A stretch of DNA of 64,000 nt from Candidatus Tanganyikabacteria bacterium (lineage in GTDB: Bacteria; Cyanobacteriota; Sericytochromatia; S15B-MN24; VGJW01). Positions 17,753-25,854 of this stretch are shown here, piece after piece. The position numbers and the translations under genes are program-made. Below the pieces are notes generated by a model. That model did not search any database, was not told the DNA's origin, and saw only the letters and a list, made by a program, of their open reading frames with translations. The first letter of the stretch is position 1; the number at the start of each line of letters is the position of its first letter. The stretch covers positions 124,001-188,000 of the forward strand of contig VGJW01000003.1 in assembly GCA_016867265.1 (NCBI GenBank), read 5' to 3'.

Positions 17753-18396
17753 ATGGGTCGTCACCGGCGTGCGCCACGCTTCCTCTGCGTGTCTGTCTTG
17801 CTTGTTGCCTGCGCGCCGCTGGCGCCTGGCGTCGATGTCGTCCTGCCATTGCCTGCACCCCTCGGGTTCCGGATCGAGCCGTCGGGGCACCGTGGCCACA
17901 GGCTCCGGAGGACCGGAATGTCTTGTTGCGTCGCTGGTGGCCCGATGTGGCAGGGCTTGCGCACGGTCGGCTGGCAGCAGGACAGGATCGCGGCGTCTTG
18001 TCTCTGGTGCAGCGCCCGGGGCCGGGCTTGCACGAGGTCGTCGTGCTTGACGGCGCGGGCCAGCCGCTCTGGTTGGCGCTCCTCTTGCGGCCGGGGACCC
18101 TTCCTTCCGGCGGCCTGAATTTCAGCCTTGCCGGTACGGTCGTTGCGTTGAGCGCGCGCTGGGCCATCCGGCAGGGTCGTGATCCGCAAGATTGGGATGT
18201 CGCGGCGCGGACACGCAGCAAGGTTGCCTTGGAACTGGTTGGGCGCCTGGCCAAGGAGGTCCGTGGGGGCAGCTTGGCCGAGGGTCCCTTGGGCTGGCTG
18301 GAGCGTCGCAGCCTCTCGTGGGAGGTGCGGTATGCCCTGGATGACCTAGCCTCGGGTTCGATGCCGCTGGCCACGCCTTCTCCGGCAATCCGTTAA
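17753..18396 (+). pseudogene. Probable lipoprotein gene with a one-base frameshift
   Basis: The first part from ATG 17753 encodes a signal peptide with a lipobox (VLLVACAPLAP) and continues to GFRIEPSG. Coding quality then moves to another frame, which reads GAPWPQAPEDRNVLLRRWWPDVAGLAHG and runs to TAA 18396 with sensible composition (SLAGTVVALSARWAIRQGRD, LVGRLAKEVRGGSLAEGPLGW). A one-base deletion in the G4 run 17883-17886 would explain the switch. The reconstructed protein would have about 213 residues. No family is recognised. It follows mglA by 70 bases, so it may be its operon's envelope partner. A sequencing error is as likely as true decay. Confidence 0.5.
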
Positions 18397-18492
18397 CCCA
18401 ACCTTTCCCACGGTTTTAAGTTTCCTTTGGGGAACGGGCGTCAGTCCCTCGCGCGACAGCCCGATAACCCTCTCGTGAAGGAGACCAACCCC

Positions 18493-19098
18493 ATGCTGCG
18501 TGGCAAGACGCTTCCGGCCCTGATGGCCCTCGCCGTCCTGGGCCTCGTGGGTTGTGGTGGCCTGGATTCCGGGGCCACCGTGTCGTATGGCAGCAACTAC
18601 GGCAACGGCAGCAATTATGGCAACGGCGGCGCCTATGGCAACGGTTACGGCCAGACTTTTCCGACGACTCCCGTGGCCTACCCCACGCCTTACACGGACC
18701 CGTACGCGTCTGCCTATCCCGGGGCGCCCTATGCGACTGGTTCGGTGCTGCCCGTCGTCCCGACGCCGCAGCCCTCCGTCGCGCCATCGACTGCGCCCGC
18801 TCCGTCCGTTTCCCCGGCGCCTGCCTACCCGTCCGCGTACTCCCTGCGGATCCTTGACCTCAAGAAGAGCACCAGCGGCCTGATGTGGTTCAAGCGAGCC
18901 AGCGTGGCGCTGCAGGTGCACAACCCCCTCTTCGTCGCAACCCAGACCGGTCGCTTGCACGTGACCTGGTACCTCGAGGGCCAGGTGGTCGGTACGCCCC
19001 AGGAGATTCCTGTCCAGCTTGCTCCGGCAGAGATCCGATCCTATAGCTTCAAGGCGGATGTCCGCTCAGACGATGTCGTCGTGAAGCTCGCGCTGTAA
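18493..19098 (+). CDS. Lipoprotein with Tyr-Gly-Asn repeats and Pro-rich linker
   Basis: 201 residues from ATG 18493 (AAGGAG 12 bases before). The lipobox is LGLVGCGG. It is followed by a low-complexity run of YGN/NYG units (YGSNYGNGSNYGNGG), a Tyr/Pro stretch and a Pro/Ser/Ala linker with APS and PAP units. The C-terminal 75 residues look folded and beta-rich (YSLRILDLKKSTSGLMWF, TGRLHVTWYLEGQVVG, RSYSFKADVRSDDVVVKLAL). It seems to be an outer-membrane-anchored surface protein on a flexible stalk. Function is unknown. Confidence 0.82.
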   Translation: MLRGKTLPALMALAVLGLVGCGGLDSGATVSYGSNYGNGSNYGNGGAYGNGYGQTFPTTPVAYPTPYTDPYASAYPGAPYATGSVLPVVPTPQPSVAPSTAPAPSVSPAPAYPSAYSLRILDLKKSTSGLMWFKRASVALQVHNPLFVATQTGRLHVTWYLEGQVVGTPQEIPVQLAPAEIRSYSFKADVRSDDVVVKLAL

Positions 19099-19173
19099 CC
19101 ACCATCACCGACAGCGCGTGATGCGCCTAATCAGCATGGCATGTTGCTTCATGCTCCATGTTGTGGAGGCGTC

Positions 19174-21144
19174 ATGGCCGAACGGTTTGCCGACTACGAG
19201 CTGATTACCCTGCTCGCCGAGAGTCTGACGGGCCGGGTCTGGCTTGCGCAGAAGATAGACGACGACAACCTGCTGGTCGTCAAGGAGATGCTGCTCGAGC
19301 AGGAAGGGGCTTTGTCCGAGGCCGAGCAGACCGCGCGGTTCGAACGCGAGATCCGCCTGCATTCCGTGCTCGACCATCCGAGCATCGTCAAGGCCATCGG
19401 CGGCGGAACCTGGGAAGGACGCCACTACCTCGTCTGCCAGCATCAGCCCGGCCTCACGCTGCACGCACTCATTGAGCAGGGGTTGCCCCCGGTTCCGCAG
19501 GTGCTGGAGTGGGGCCTGCAACTCTGCTCGGCCCTCGAATACCTCTACGACCGCTTCCAGTTGGTCCACCGGGACATCAAGCCGGCCAACCTGATCGTCG
19601 ATCCGAGCGGCCGCATCATGATGACCGACTTTGGTCTGGCCCGGATTGCGCTGCATCCCGAGATCACGCAGACCAAGATGATGCTCGGGACCATCGCCTA
19701 CATGTCGGCCGAGCAATTGCTCGATCCGACGCTGGTCGACAACCGTGCCGACATCTTCTCGGTCGGCGTCGTGCTCTACAAGTGCCTGACGGGAACCCTG
19801 CCCTTCCATGCGGATGACGTTGCCGGCATGGCGCATCGCTTGCTCTACGATGCTCCTACGAATCCGCGCGAACATCGCGCCGACCTGCCCGAGAGCCTGG
19901 CCAAGCTGCTGCTTCGTTGCCTTTCCAAGGACACCGAGTCCCGCTACACCTCCGCCCAGCAACTGGCGGCAGACCTCAGGACCGAGCTGGCACGTCCGGA
20001 GTTGCATCTGGCTCATGCCGAGGACCTCATGGCTCGCGGCGCCTGGGCCGAAGCCGCCCTGTCCCTGCAGCATGTCCTGGCGCAGGATCCGGCTCGGACG
20101 GAGGCGTGGTTCGATCTTGGCCAGGCCAAGATGGCCCTGGGCCAAGACAGTGCGGCTCTCGACTGCTTCCTGAAGGTGGTCAGCGCCCAGCCCTCGCACG
20201 TCGGGGCGTATCGGCAGCTGGGTGCGCTTTACCAGAAGCGCGGCGATGCCCGCTCCCTCGAGGCTTCGGCCCGCATGCTGGAGCGTGCCTGGACGCTTCA
20301 GCCCACGGACCTCGCGACCTGCCTCGAGTTGCTCGCCAGCCGGACTCGTTCCGGCCAGCACGCCGAGGCGCTGGAACTGGCCGAGATCATTCTGACGCGG
20401 CATCCTGACGAGACCCGCGCGCAGCTCGAGCGGGGACGCATCCTCGCGAGGATGGGCGACCGCGACGGCGCGATCGGGGCCTTCCGGGCCGTCTTGTCCA
20501 CGGCTCCCGGGCAGCCCGACGCCCTTTACATCCTCGGGACCCTTTACCTTCAGGCGCGCCACTGGGCCGAGGCCGAGCGCCTGTTGCTCGCCGCCCTCGA
20601 TCACGAATCGACGCGCGAGGGCGCGATGCAGAACCTGGCTGTGGTCTATCTCGAGGAAGGGCGTCCCGTCGATGCCGAGGCCGTGCTCGAGGAACTGCTG
20701 GCACTGCGCCCCACGGCTGCCGCGTGGTCGCTGATCGGGATGGCGCGCATGGCCCGTCGTCTGCCGCTGGAGGCGATCGAACCCTTCACGCGAGCCTACG
20801 CGCTGGGTGCCGAGCACGCGCATGCGCTTCAGCTTTCCGAGGCCCTTGTTGCCTCCTACCGCTTCCGTGAAGCCTTGCAGGTGCTTCGGGATCTTGTCCC
20901 GACGACTCCTGCTGACGAACTGGCACCGCTCTGGCTGCGCATCGCCCAGCTCGAGGCCTCCTCGGGCCTGCGTGCCGAGGCCGTCCTGAGTCTGACGCAA
21001 TGCATCGAGGCGGGTGCCACCGGTATGGTGAGGCTCGAGGCCGACAATCGCCTCAAGGCCCTGCAGCCGCAGCGCAGCCCGCGGGTGACGGCCCCGGCGG
21101 GCGTGGCCCGCATGCTGGAGCGGGCACTCCCCTGGGCCAGGTAG
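19174..21144 (+). CDS. Hanks-type Ser/Thr protein kinase with TPR tail
   Basis: 656 residues. Kinase domain (about 7-275): Lys36 in LLVVKEML, catalytic loop LVHRDIKPANLIVD at about 129-142, metal-binding DFGLA, and an activation segment ending MLGTIAYMSAEQL. The glycine loop is degenerate (LLAESLTGRV in place of GxGxxG). From about 285 the protein consists of eight to nine TPRs (for example AEAALSLQHVLAQDPARTEA and AIGAFRAVLSTAPGQPDALY). No membrane helix is seen, so it is cytoplasmic and probably binds regulators by the TPRs. GGAGGC lies six bases before the ATG. Confidence 0.93.
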   Translation: MAERFADYELITLLAESLTGRVWLAQKIDDDNLLVVKEMLLEQEGALSEAEQTARFEREIRLHSVLDHPSIVKAIGGGTWEGRHYLVCQHQPGLTLHALIEQGLPPVPQVLEWGLQLCSALEYLYDRFQLVHRDIKPANLIVDPSGRIMMTDFGLARIALHPEITQTKMMLGTIAYMSAEQLLDPTLVDNRADIFSVGVVLYKCLTGTLPFHADDVAGMAHRLLYDAPTNPREHRADLPESLAKLLLRCLSKDTESRYTSAQQLAADLRTELARPELHLAHAEDLMARGAWAEAALSLQHVLAQDPARTEAWFDLGQAKMALGQDSAALDCFLKVVSAQPSHVGAYRQLGALYQKRGDARSLEASARMLERAWTLQPTDLATCLELLASRTRSGQHAEALELAEIILTRHPDETRAQLERGRILARMGDRDGAIGAFRAVLSTAPGQPDALYILGTLYLQARHWAEAERLLLAALDHESTREGAMQNLAVVYLEEGRPVDAEAVLEELLALRPTAAAWSLIGMARMARRLPLEAIEPFTRAYALGAEHAHALQLSEALVASYRFREALQVLRDLVPTTPADELAPLWLRIAQLEASSGLRAEAVLSLTQCIEAGATGMVRLEADNRLKALQPQRSPRVTAPAGVARMLERALPWAR

Positions 21145-21177
21145 GACCCTCGACCGGCCCGGGGCAGTGGCTCCTTA

Positions 21178-21250
21178 TGGAAGCGCTCGGATTCGAACCG
21201 AGGTTGATCCGGTTATGAGCCGGACGTCCTGACCGCTAGACGACGCTTCC
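21178..21250 (-). tRNA. tRNA with CAU anticodon (Met elongator or Ile2)
   Basis: 73 nucleotides fold as a full cloverleaf: acceptor GGAAGCG/CGCTTCC, D stem GTCT/GGAC, anticodon stem TCCGG/CCGGA with loop CTCATAA, and T stem CTCGG/CCGAG with loop TTCGAAT; discriminator A, CCA not encoded. The initiator features (unpaired first base, three G-C pairs in the anticodon stem) are absent. It is therefore either elongator Met or a lysidine-modified Ile tRNA; the GTCTAGC D-arm is unusual for Met. Confidence 0.93.
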
Positions 21251-21261
21251 CCGACGATCCA

Positions 21262-22074
21262 TCATAGCGTACCTCCGGTCTCGTCCGTGTGGTACATCCC
21301 GGGCCTGCGGTCCTGCCAGAGCGGCAGGTGTCTGCGCGCAGCCCCGACCTTGTCTCGCGACAGCGTGCCCCAGGCGATGCCGGCTTCCTCCGTGCCTGCG
21401 TCGGCCAGCCAGTTGCCGCGCGGATCGATGAGGCCGCTGTGTCCGCCATAGGGCACATGGCCTGCCCCGACGCGGTTTGCGGCCAGGACGTAGACCTGAT
21501 TTTCGAGTGCCCGTGCCGTGAGCAAGGTGCGGAACTGTGCGCCGCGGACGGCCGGCCACTGGGCGGGGGTAAGCAGCAGGCTGGCGCCTCCCCGGGCCAG
21601 CTTGCGGGACCATTCGGGAAACCGCAGGTCATAGCAGATTACCCCTCCGACTTCCCACGATCCGAGGCGGAACGGTGCACCCGCGTCGGCTTCCGTGAAC
21701 CAGCGTCGTTCGCCGCCCGGCCCGAAGAGGTGCACCTTGTCCTGCTGGCCCAGCAGGGCTCCGGACTGATCGAAGACGAGCAGGCGGTTGGTCATGCCTC
21801 GGGCAGTGGCGAGTGCGACGGTCCCTGCCACGACGAGGTGCCCTTCCCGGGCCAGGTCCGCCATGGCGTGCCGTTCGACGGCGTCTTCCGGCCAGGCCTC
21901 GGGAGCCCGGCTGTCCAGGGAGTAGCCCTCCTGCCAGAGCTCGGGCAGCAAAAGCAAGTCGAGCCCGAGCGCCCTGGCTTGCTGGACGGCACGCCGCGCG
22001 GCGGCCACGTTGGCCGCGCGGTCGTCATCAGACAAGACGAGTTGCGCCGCTCCTGCGCGGAACTCCGGATTCAT
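21262..22074 (-). CDS. Carbon-nitrogen hydrolase (nitrilase superfamily)
   Basis: 270 residues with the catalytic triad of the superfamily: Glu45 in LLLLPELWQEGY, Lys113 in QQDKVHLF and Cys147 in GGVICYDLRFPEW. After the Cys come LLTPAQWP and ALENQVYVLAANRVG, typical of omega-amidase/Nit2-like amide hydrolases that deaminate small dicarboxylic monoamides. It overlaps the upstream secreted-protein gene by four bases and ends 11 bases before the tRNA on the same strand. Confidence 0.93.
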   Translation of the reverse strand: MNPEFRAGAAQLVLSDDDRAANVAAARRAVQQARALGLDLLLLPELWQEGYSLDSRAPEAWPEDAVERHAMADLAREGHLVVAGTVALATARGMTNRLLVFDQSGALLGQQDKVHLFGPGGERRWFTEADAGAPFRLGSWEVGGVICYDLRFPEWSRKLARGGASLLLTPAQWPAVRGAQFRTLLTARALENQVYVLAANRVGAGHVPYGGHSGLIDPRGNWLADAGTEEAGIAWGTLSRDKVGAARRHLPLWQDRRPGMYHTDETGGTL

Positions 22075-23360
22075 CGCGGCGCCTCACCCGACAGCAGGGC
22101 GACCTGCAACGACCACCCCTCGGCCTCGCGTCGGCCCCAACCCGCGAGCCACTGGCGGGGGCCGGTGGCGGACAGGATCAGCGGCACGAGGTCGCGCGTG
22201 GCGATGTCGAGGAGGATGGGTGCGCTCGTGGCCTCGCCGCCTTCCGCGTGGAGACGGGCCATCAGGGCCTGCCCCGGCAGGCCGGGCTGTACGCGCTGGG
22301 ACCACGCCACGAGCAGGCGGCCGTGGCCATCGGTGCCGACACGCGCCCGATCCGGCGCAGCCGGCGACAGGTCGGTGCGCAGGTCGGCATGCCACCGGGG
22401 GCCGGGGTAGCCCACCCGACGCAGGTGCAACTGGCGGCCTATCGGGTCCGGTCCCTGCCAGCCCGCGAGCGGTGGGCTGCTGCCCTCGACCGGCAAGGGG
22501 CCAAGCATCGGGGTGCCGTCTGCGATAGGGACGGTCAACGGCAGCGCCTGGCCCTCCTGCCAGGAGGCCGCGAGGATACGGTCCGGACGGCCCGGGGCCG
22601 TGCTTCGCCACAGGGCCAGCCAACGGTCGGGCAGCGCCTGAAGGACGGGTTGTTCGGGCACCTTGCCCGCGTGGGCAATCCATCGCAGGCGTCCCAGATC
22701 GGCCGTGCCCCAGGAACGGGCCGCGAGCGCGACACGCTGGCTGCCGAGCCGGACACGCCACATCGCACCCAGCCGTACGGTGCCATCGGTTCTGCGGCTG
22801 GCGGTTGTCAGGCGGTCGAGCACGCCCGGGCTGCGTTGCAGGACCCATGCCTTGCCGCCCCGCAGCGCCTGGGCCGCGACGATGCTCTCCTGGCCAACCT
22901 GACGGATGCTGACCAACCACGGGGCGTCGACGGGCCCGGCGAATCCGAACGCGCCGGGGGATACGGAGGCCAGTGCCGCGGGTACCGGCACCGGGTCCCA
23001 CGTCAGTGGGGCAGGGGCAGGTGACGTCGCGGGGCCTGTCGTCGGTGAGGCCGACAATGTCGCCGTGGCGGGCCCTTCGACGGCTTGTGCGGCCAGAGGC
23101 GAAGGCGGCACCGTCATCACGGGCGTGGCCGGATCGGGGTTACGCAGCTGCACGACCCGGAGGCCTTCCGGGGCGGTCCAAGCAACGAGGGGGCGCGCCG
23201 TCGGCAACGAGGCCATCACGGGCTGCTCCGCGCCCGTCGCGAGCGTGGCCGTCGCGAGCAGCCTCAGGGGCTCGGGACCCGGCACGGCGGCAAGGGCCGG
23301 CCCGAAGCCCAGGAAGAGGGTCGCGGCAAACACGCCGAGGCGGGGCACCATGCCGGCCAC
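22071..23360 (-). CDS. Secreted protein of unknown function
   Basis: 429 residues. An N-terminal signal peptide (LGVFAATLFLGFGPALAA) precedes a mature part with repeated short beta motifs containing W and G (RPLVAWTAPEGLRVVQL, RLRWIAHAGK, RWLALWRSTA, GRLLVAWSQRV, RQWLAGWGRREAEG), spaced about 50 residues apart as in a beta-propeller. A Ser/Pro/Ala stretch separates the first repeat from the rest. I do not recognise the family. GTG 23360 or ATG 23351 can be the start. Translation is coupled to the nitrilase (four-base overlap). Confidence 0.75.
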   Translation of the reverse strand: MAGMVPRLGVFAATLFLGFGPALAAVPGPEPLRLLATATLATGAEQPVMASLPTARPLVAWTAPEGLRVVQLRNPDPATPVMTVPPSPLAAQAVEGPATATLSASPTTGPATSPAPAPLTWDPVPVPAALASVSPGAFGFAGPVDAPWLVSIRQVGQESIVAAQALRGGKAWVLQRSPGVLDRLTTASRRTDGTVRLGAMWRVRLGSQRVALAARSWGTADLGRLRWIAHAGKVPEQPVLQALPDRWLALWRSTAPGRPDRILAASWQEGQALPLTVPIADGTPMLGPLPVEGSSPPLAGWQGPDPIGRQLHLRRVGYPGPRWHADLRTDLSPAAPDRARVGTDGHGRLLVAWSQRVQPGLPGQALMARLHAEGGEATSAPILLDIATRDLVPLILSATGPRQWLAGWGRREAEGWSLQVALLSGEAPR

Positions 23361-23403
23361 TCTAGCAGTTCCGGTACACTAGATTCCACCGGAGGAGTCC
23401 CAG

Positions 23404-24441
23404 ATGACCAAGGCCCTGCAACGACGCGTGCCTGTCCCCCCCCTCGCCGCTGAACCGGATCCCGTACCCGTGTTGCTGTACGGCGCTGGTGCCATCGGGG
23501 CCGGCGTGGCGCGGGCCATCCGCCGGTCGCGGGGCCTGCGGCTGGTGGCGGCCGTGGATGCCGATCCCGCGAAGAGCGGCCTCGATCTGGGCTCGCTGCT
23601 GGGCGAAGAGCCTTGGGGCGTCGTGGTGCGTGCGGATCTCGGGGACGTGGCGGGTGCCCGGGTCGCGGTGCACACGACCGGCTCCTTCCTGCCGGACATC
23701 AAGGCGCAGGTCGAGGCCCTGGTGGGTGCCGGCCTGCATGTGGTCTCCAGCACCGAGGAGCTCGCCTGGCCGTGGCTGCGTCACCCGGAGCTTTCGGCAG
23801 AGCTCGATGCGGTGTGCCGCCAGGCGGCCTGTACCGTGGTCGGTACAGGCGTCAACCCCGGCTTCGTCATGGATGTCTTGCCCCTGGTGGCGACCCACGC
23901 CGTGCGCGATGTCCGGCGCGTGGTGATCCGGCGTCGCGTCGATACCGCCTTGCGTCGGCGCAACCTGCAAGTCAAGACCGGGGCAGGCATGACCGTGTCG
24001 GCCTTCGGCAGCGAGATGGCGGCCGGTCGCATGGGGCATATCGGCCTTGCGGAGTCTCTGGCCATGGTGGCTGCCGGCCTTGGCTGGCCCGTGGGCGATA
24101 TCCATGAAGAGCTGGCACCCATCGTCTCCGAGGCCGGAACCAGGTCGACCGAGATCGAGGTGCCGGCCGGACACGTCGCCGGCCTACGCCAGACCATGGA
24201 GGCACGCACCGGAGATGGTCGGACCGTGGTCCTCGAGCTGGTCATGGAACTGGCGGGCGGTGGTGATGCCGATGAGGTCGAACTCGAGTCCGATCCACCT
24301 GTCCGCTTGCGGGTCGAGGGCGGTGTCTCGGGCGACAAGGCGACGGTGGCCACGCTGGTCAACACGGTAGGGCGCGTCCTGGAGGCGCCCCGGGGCCTGC
24401 GTTCCGCGCTCGACCTCCCGCTGCCCCGCGTCACGGGCTGA
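23404..24441 (+). CDS. DapB-like NAD(P)-dependent dehydrogenase
   Basis: 345 residues. The Rossmann motif LLYGAGAIGAGVARAI is at about 26-41. The HTTGSFLPDIKAQVEALVGAG and VVSSTEEL segments and VGTGVNPGFVMDVLP mark the dihydrodipicolinate-reductase-like family that includes 2,4-diaminopentanoate dehydrogenase. True DapB has a different catalytic His/Lys block, so an amino-acid dehydrogenase role is more likely than lysine synthesis. GGAGGAG precedes the ATG at a good distance. The 43-base divergent gap before it contains TACACT, a possible -10. Confidence 0.82.
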   Translation: MTKALQRRVPVPPLAAEPDPVPVLLYGAGAIGAGVARAIRRSRGLRLVAAVDADPAKSGLDLGSLLGEEPWGVVVRADLGDVAGARVAVHTTGSFLPDIKAQVEALVGAGLHVVSSTEELAWPWLRHPELSAELDAVCRQAACTVVGTGVNPGFVMDVLPLVATHAVRDVRRVVIRRRVDTALRRRNLQVKTGAGMTVSAFGSEMAAGRMGHIGLAESLAMVAAGLGWPVGDIHEELAPIVSEAGTRSTEIEVPAGHVAGLRQTMEARTGDGRTVVLELVMELAGGGDADEVELESDPPVRLRVEGGVSGDKATVATLVNTVGRVLEAPRGLRSALDLPLPRVTG

Positions 24442-24450
24442 GGTTCGGGC

Positions 24451-25854
24451 GTGGGTCTCCGCAGCCGCCGCTGGTGCCGGGTACTGCCCGGCGTCGTGCT
24501 GCTGGCGGGCTGTGACGTGCTGCTGCTGTCGCCCACGATGCCCGGCCTCGTCCCCGGCATCGGCCAGCCGCTGCGCGGACAGGTCCTCGATGCGCTTACG
24601 GGCCTGCCCTTGGGCGGGGCGTCGGTCGTCGGCGATGTCGGCTGGACCACGACCGGATCCGATGGGCGATTCGAACTGTACGGGGCCATCTCGCGGCACA
24701 TCATCTCGCTGGCCCGGGCGGGCTACACGTCCGAAACGCTGGCGACCGGCCCCCTCGAGGATGGTCGCGCCTACCATCTTTCCCCGCTCTTTCCCGCGAC
24801 GGGCAATCTCAAGGCCCGTTTCGCGACCGTGCTCGGATCGGCCGTCGGTGCCGGCGGTGCTCCGGCGGTGTCGGGGGATGTCGTCTTCGCCGGACTCAAG
24901 TCCGGCCGTATCAACCAGGGGCGCTATGCCATCGTCATGGACCCTGCCAGCGGCCTTCCGGGCTCCATCTTCTCGGGGGTCCTCGCCGGGGGGGAGGTCA
25001 TCGACGGCCCGATTGACGCGCCGGATGCACCGTTCCAGTTCCGCTCCTTCGGCATGCAGGCCATCGACGTGCCATTCACGGCTGCAGCCAATCCCGCGAC
25101 CACCTCCGTCCAGATCCCGCTCAAGCTGGATCGGCCGATGACCAGCCTGGCCATCAGCTACGCCAACACGACATGGGCGCGGGAAGTGCGCAGTTCGGTG
25201 ACGCTGGACTTCGGCCTGATGGGGTCGGTGCCCGTGGCGCGGGGTACCGGCACGGCACAGACGCTGCAGGTGCCCTCCATCGCGGGGACCAAGACCGTCC
25301 TCGAGGGCCTCGCCGTCGATGCGCAGGGCGAGCGGGTCAGCAAGGTGACCATCACGACGAACCTGTTGGCCAAGGTGCCCTTCGACCTGCTGACGCCACC
25401 GGACAATGTGGCGCCGGCATCGGGCTCCGAGGGGGTCGGCGGTTGGCCGGCCTTTGCGTGGCAGGCCGTTCCGGGTGCCGATGGCTATCTCGTTCAGGTC
25501 TATGAGCCCGGCATCGCCCAGCCGAAGTGGCGGGGGCGGACGCGGGGGACCTCCCTGTCCTTTGGCCGGTTCGGGGACGGTGATTCCAATGGTGCGGCGC
25601 TTCTGCCCTTAACGGATTACACGTGGGAGGTCCATGCCTTGAGTTCCCAGGTGGAGGTCGTCGGAACGCGTGGCGTCCAGAGGGCGACCGATCCGTTCGA
25701 TGCGGCTGTGGACCCGTCGCCATGGTTGCTCGGGCCCGGAGACGGTGTTCCCGGGCTGTGGGCGAGCGTCCTGAGGCCGGCGGGCCCACCCATGAGGCCT
25801 TTCCGAAACAAGAGTCGGGAGTCGGTCCGACGCGGCATGGGGTTCCGTCGATGA
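24451..25854 (+). CDS. Lipoprotein with carboxypeptidase-regulatory-like domain
   Basis: 467 residues from GTG 24451. The lipobox is VVLLAGCDVL. Residues about 40-95 (LRGQVLDALTGLPLGGASV, GWTTTGSDGRFELYGA) form a carboxypeptidase-regulatory/prealbumin-like beta sandwich, common in surface proteins. A middle beta-rich part is unassigned, and a fibronectin-III-like stretch appears near 330-400 (WPAFAWQAVPGADGYLVQVYEP, DYTWEVHAL). The stop overlaps the following protease gene (ATGA), so both are translated together and may form one surface unit. Confidence 0.78.
   Translation: MGLRSRRWCRVLPGVVLLAGCDVLLLSPTMPGLVPGIGQPLRGQVLDALTGLPLGGASVVGDVGWTTTGSDGRFELYGAISRHIISLARAGYTSETLATGPLEDGRAYHLSPLFPATGNLKARFATVLGSAVGAGGAPAVSGDVVFAGLKSGRINQGRYAIVMDPASGLPGSIFSGVLAGGEVIDGPIDAPDAPFQFRSFGMQAIDVPFTAAANPATTSVQIPLKLDRPMTSLAISYANTTWAREVRSSVTLDFGLMGSVPVARGTGTAQTLQVPSIAGTKTVLEGLAVDAQGERVSKVTITTNLLAKVPFDLLTPPDNVAPASGSEGVGGWPAFAWQAVPGADGYLVQVYEPGIAQPKWRGRTRGTSLSFGRFGDGDSNGAALLPLTDYTWEVHALSSQVEVVGTRGVQRATDPFDAAVDPSPWLLGPGDGVPGLWASVLRPAGPPMRPFRNKSRESVRRGMGFRR

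Noticed and set aside
21178-21250. Initiator tRNA-fMet
   Set aside because: The first base pair is G-C and the anticodon stem lacks the three consecutive G-C pairs of initiator tRNAs.
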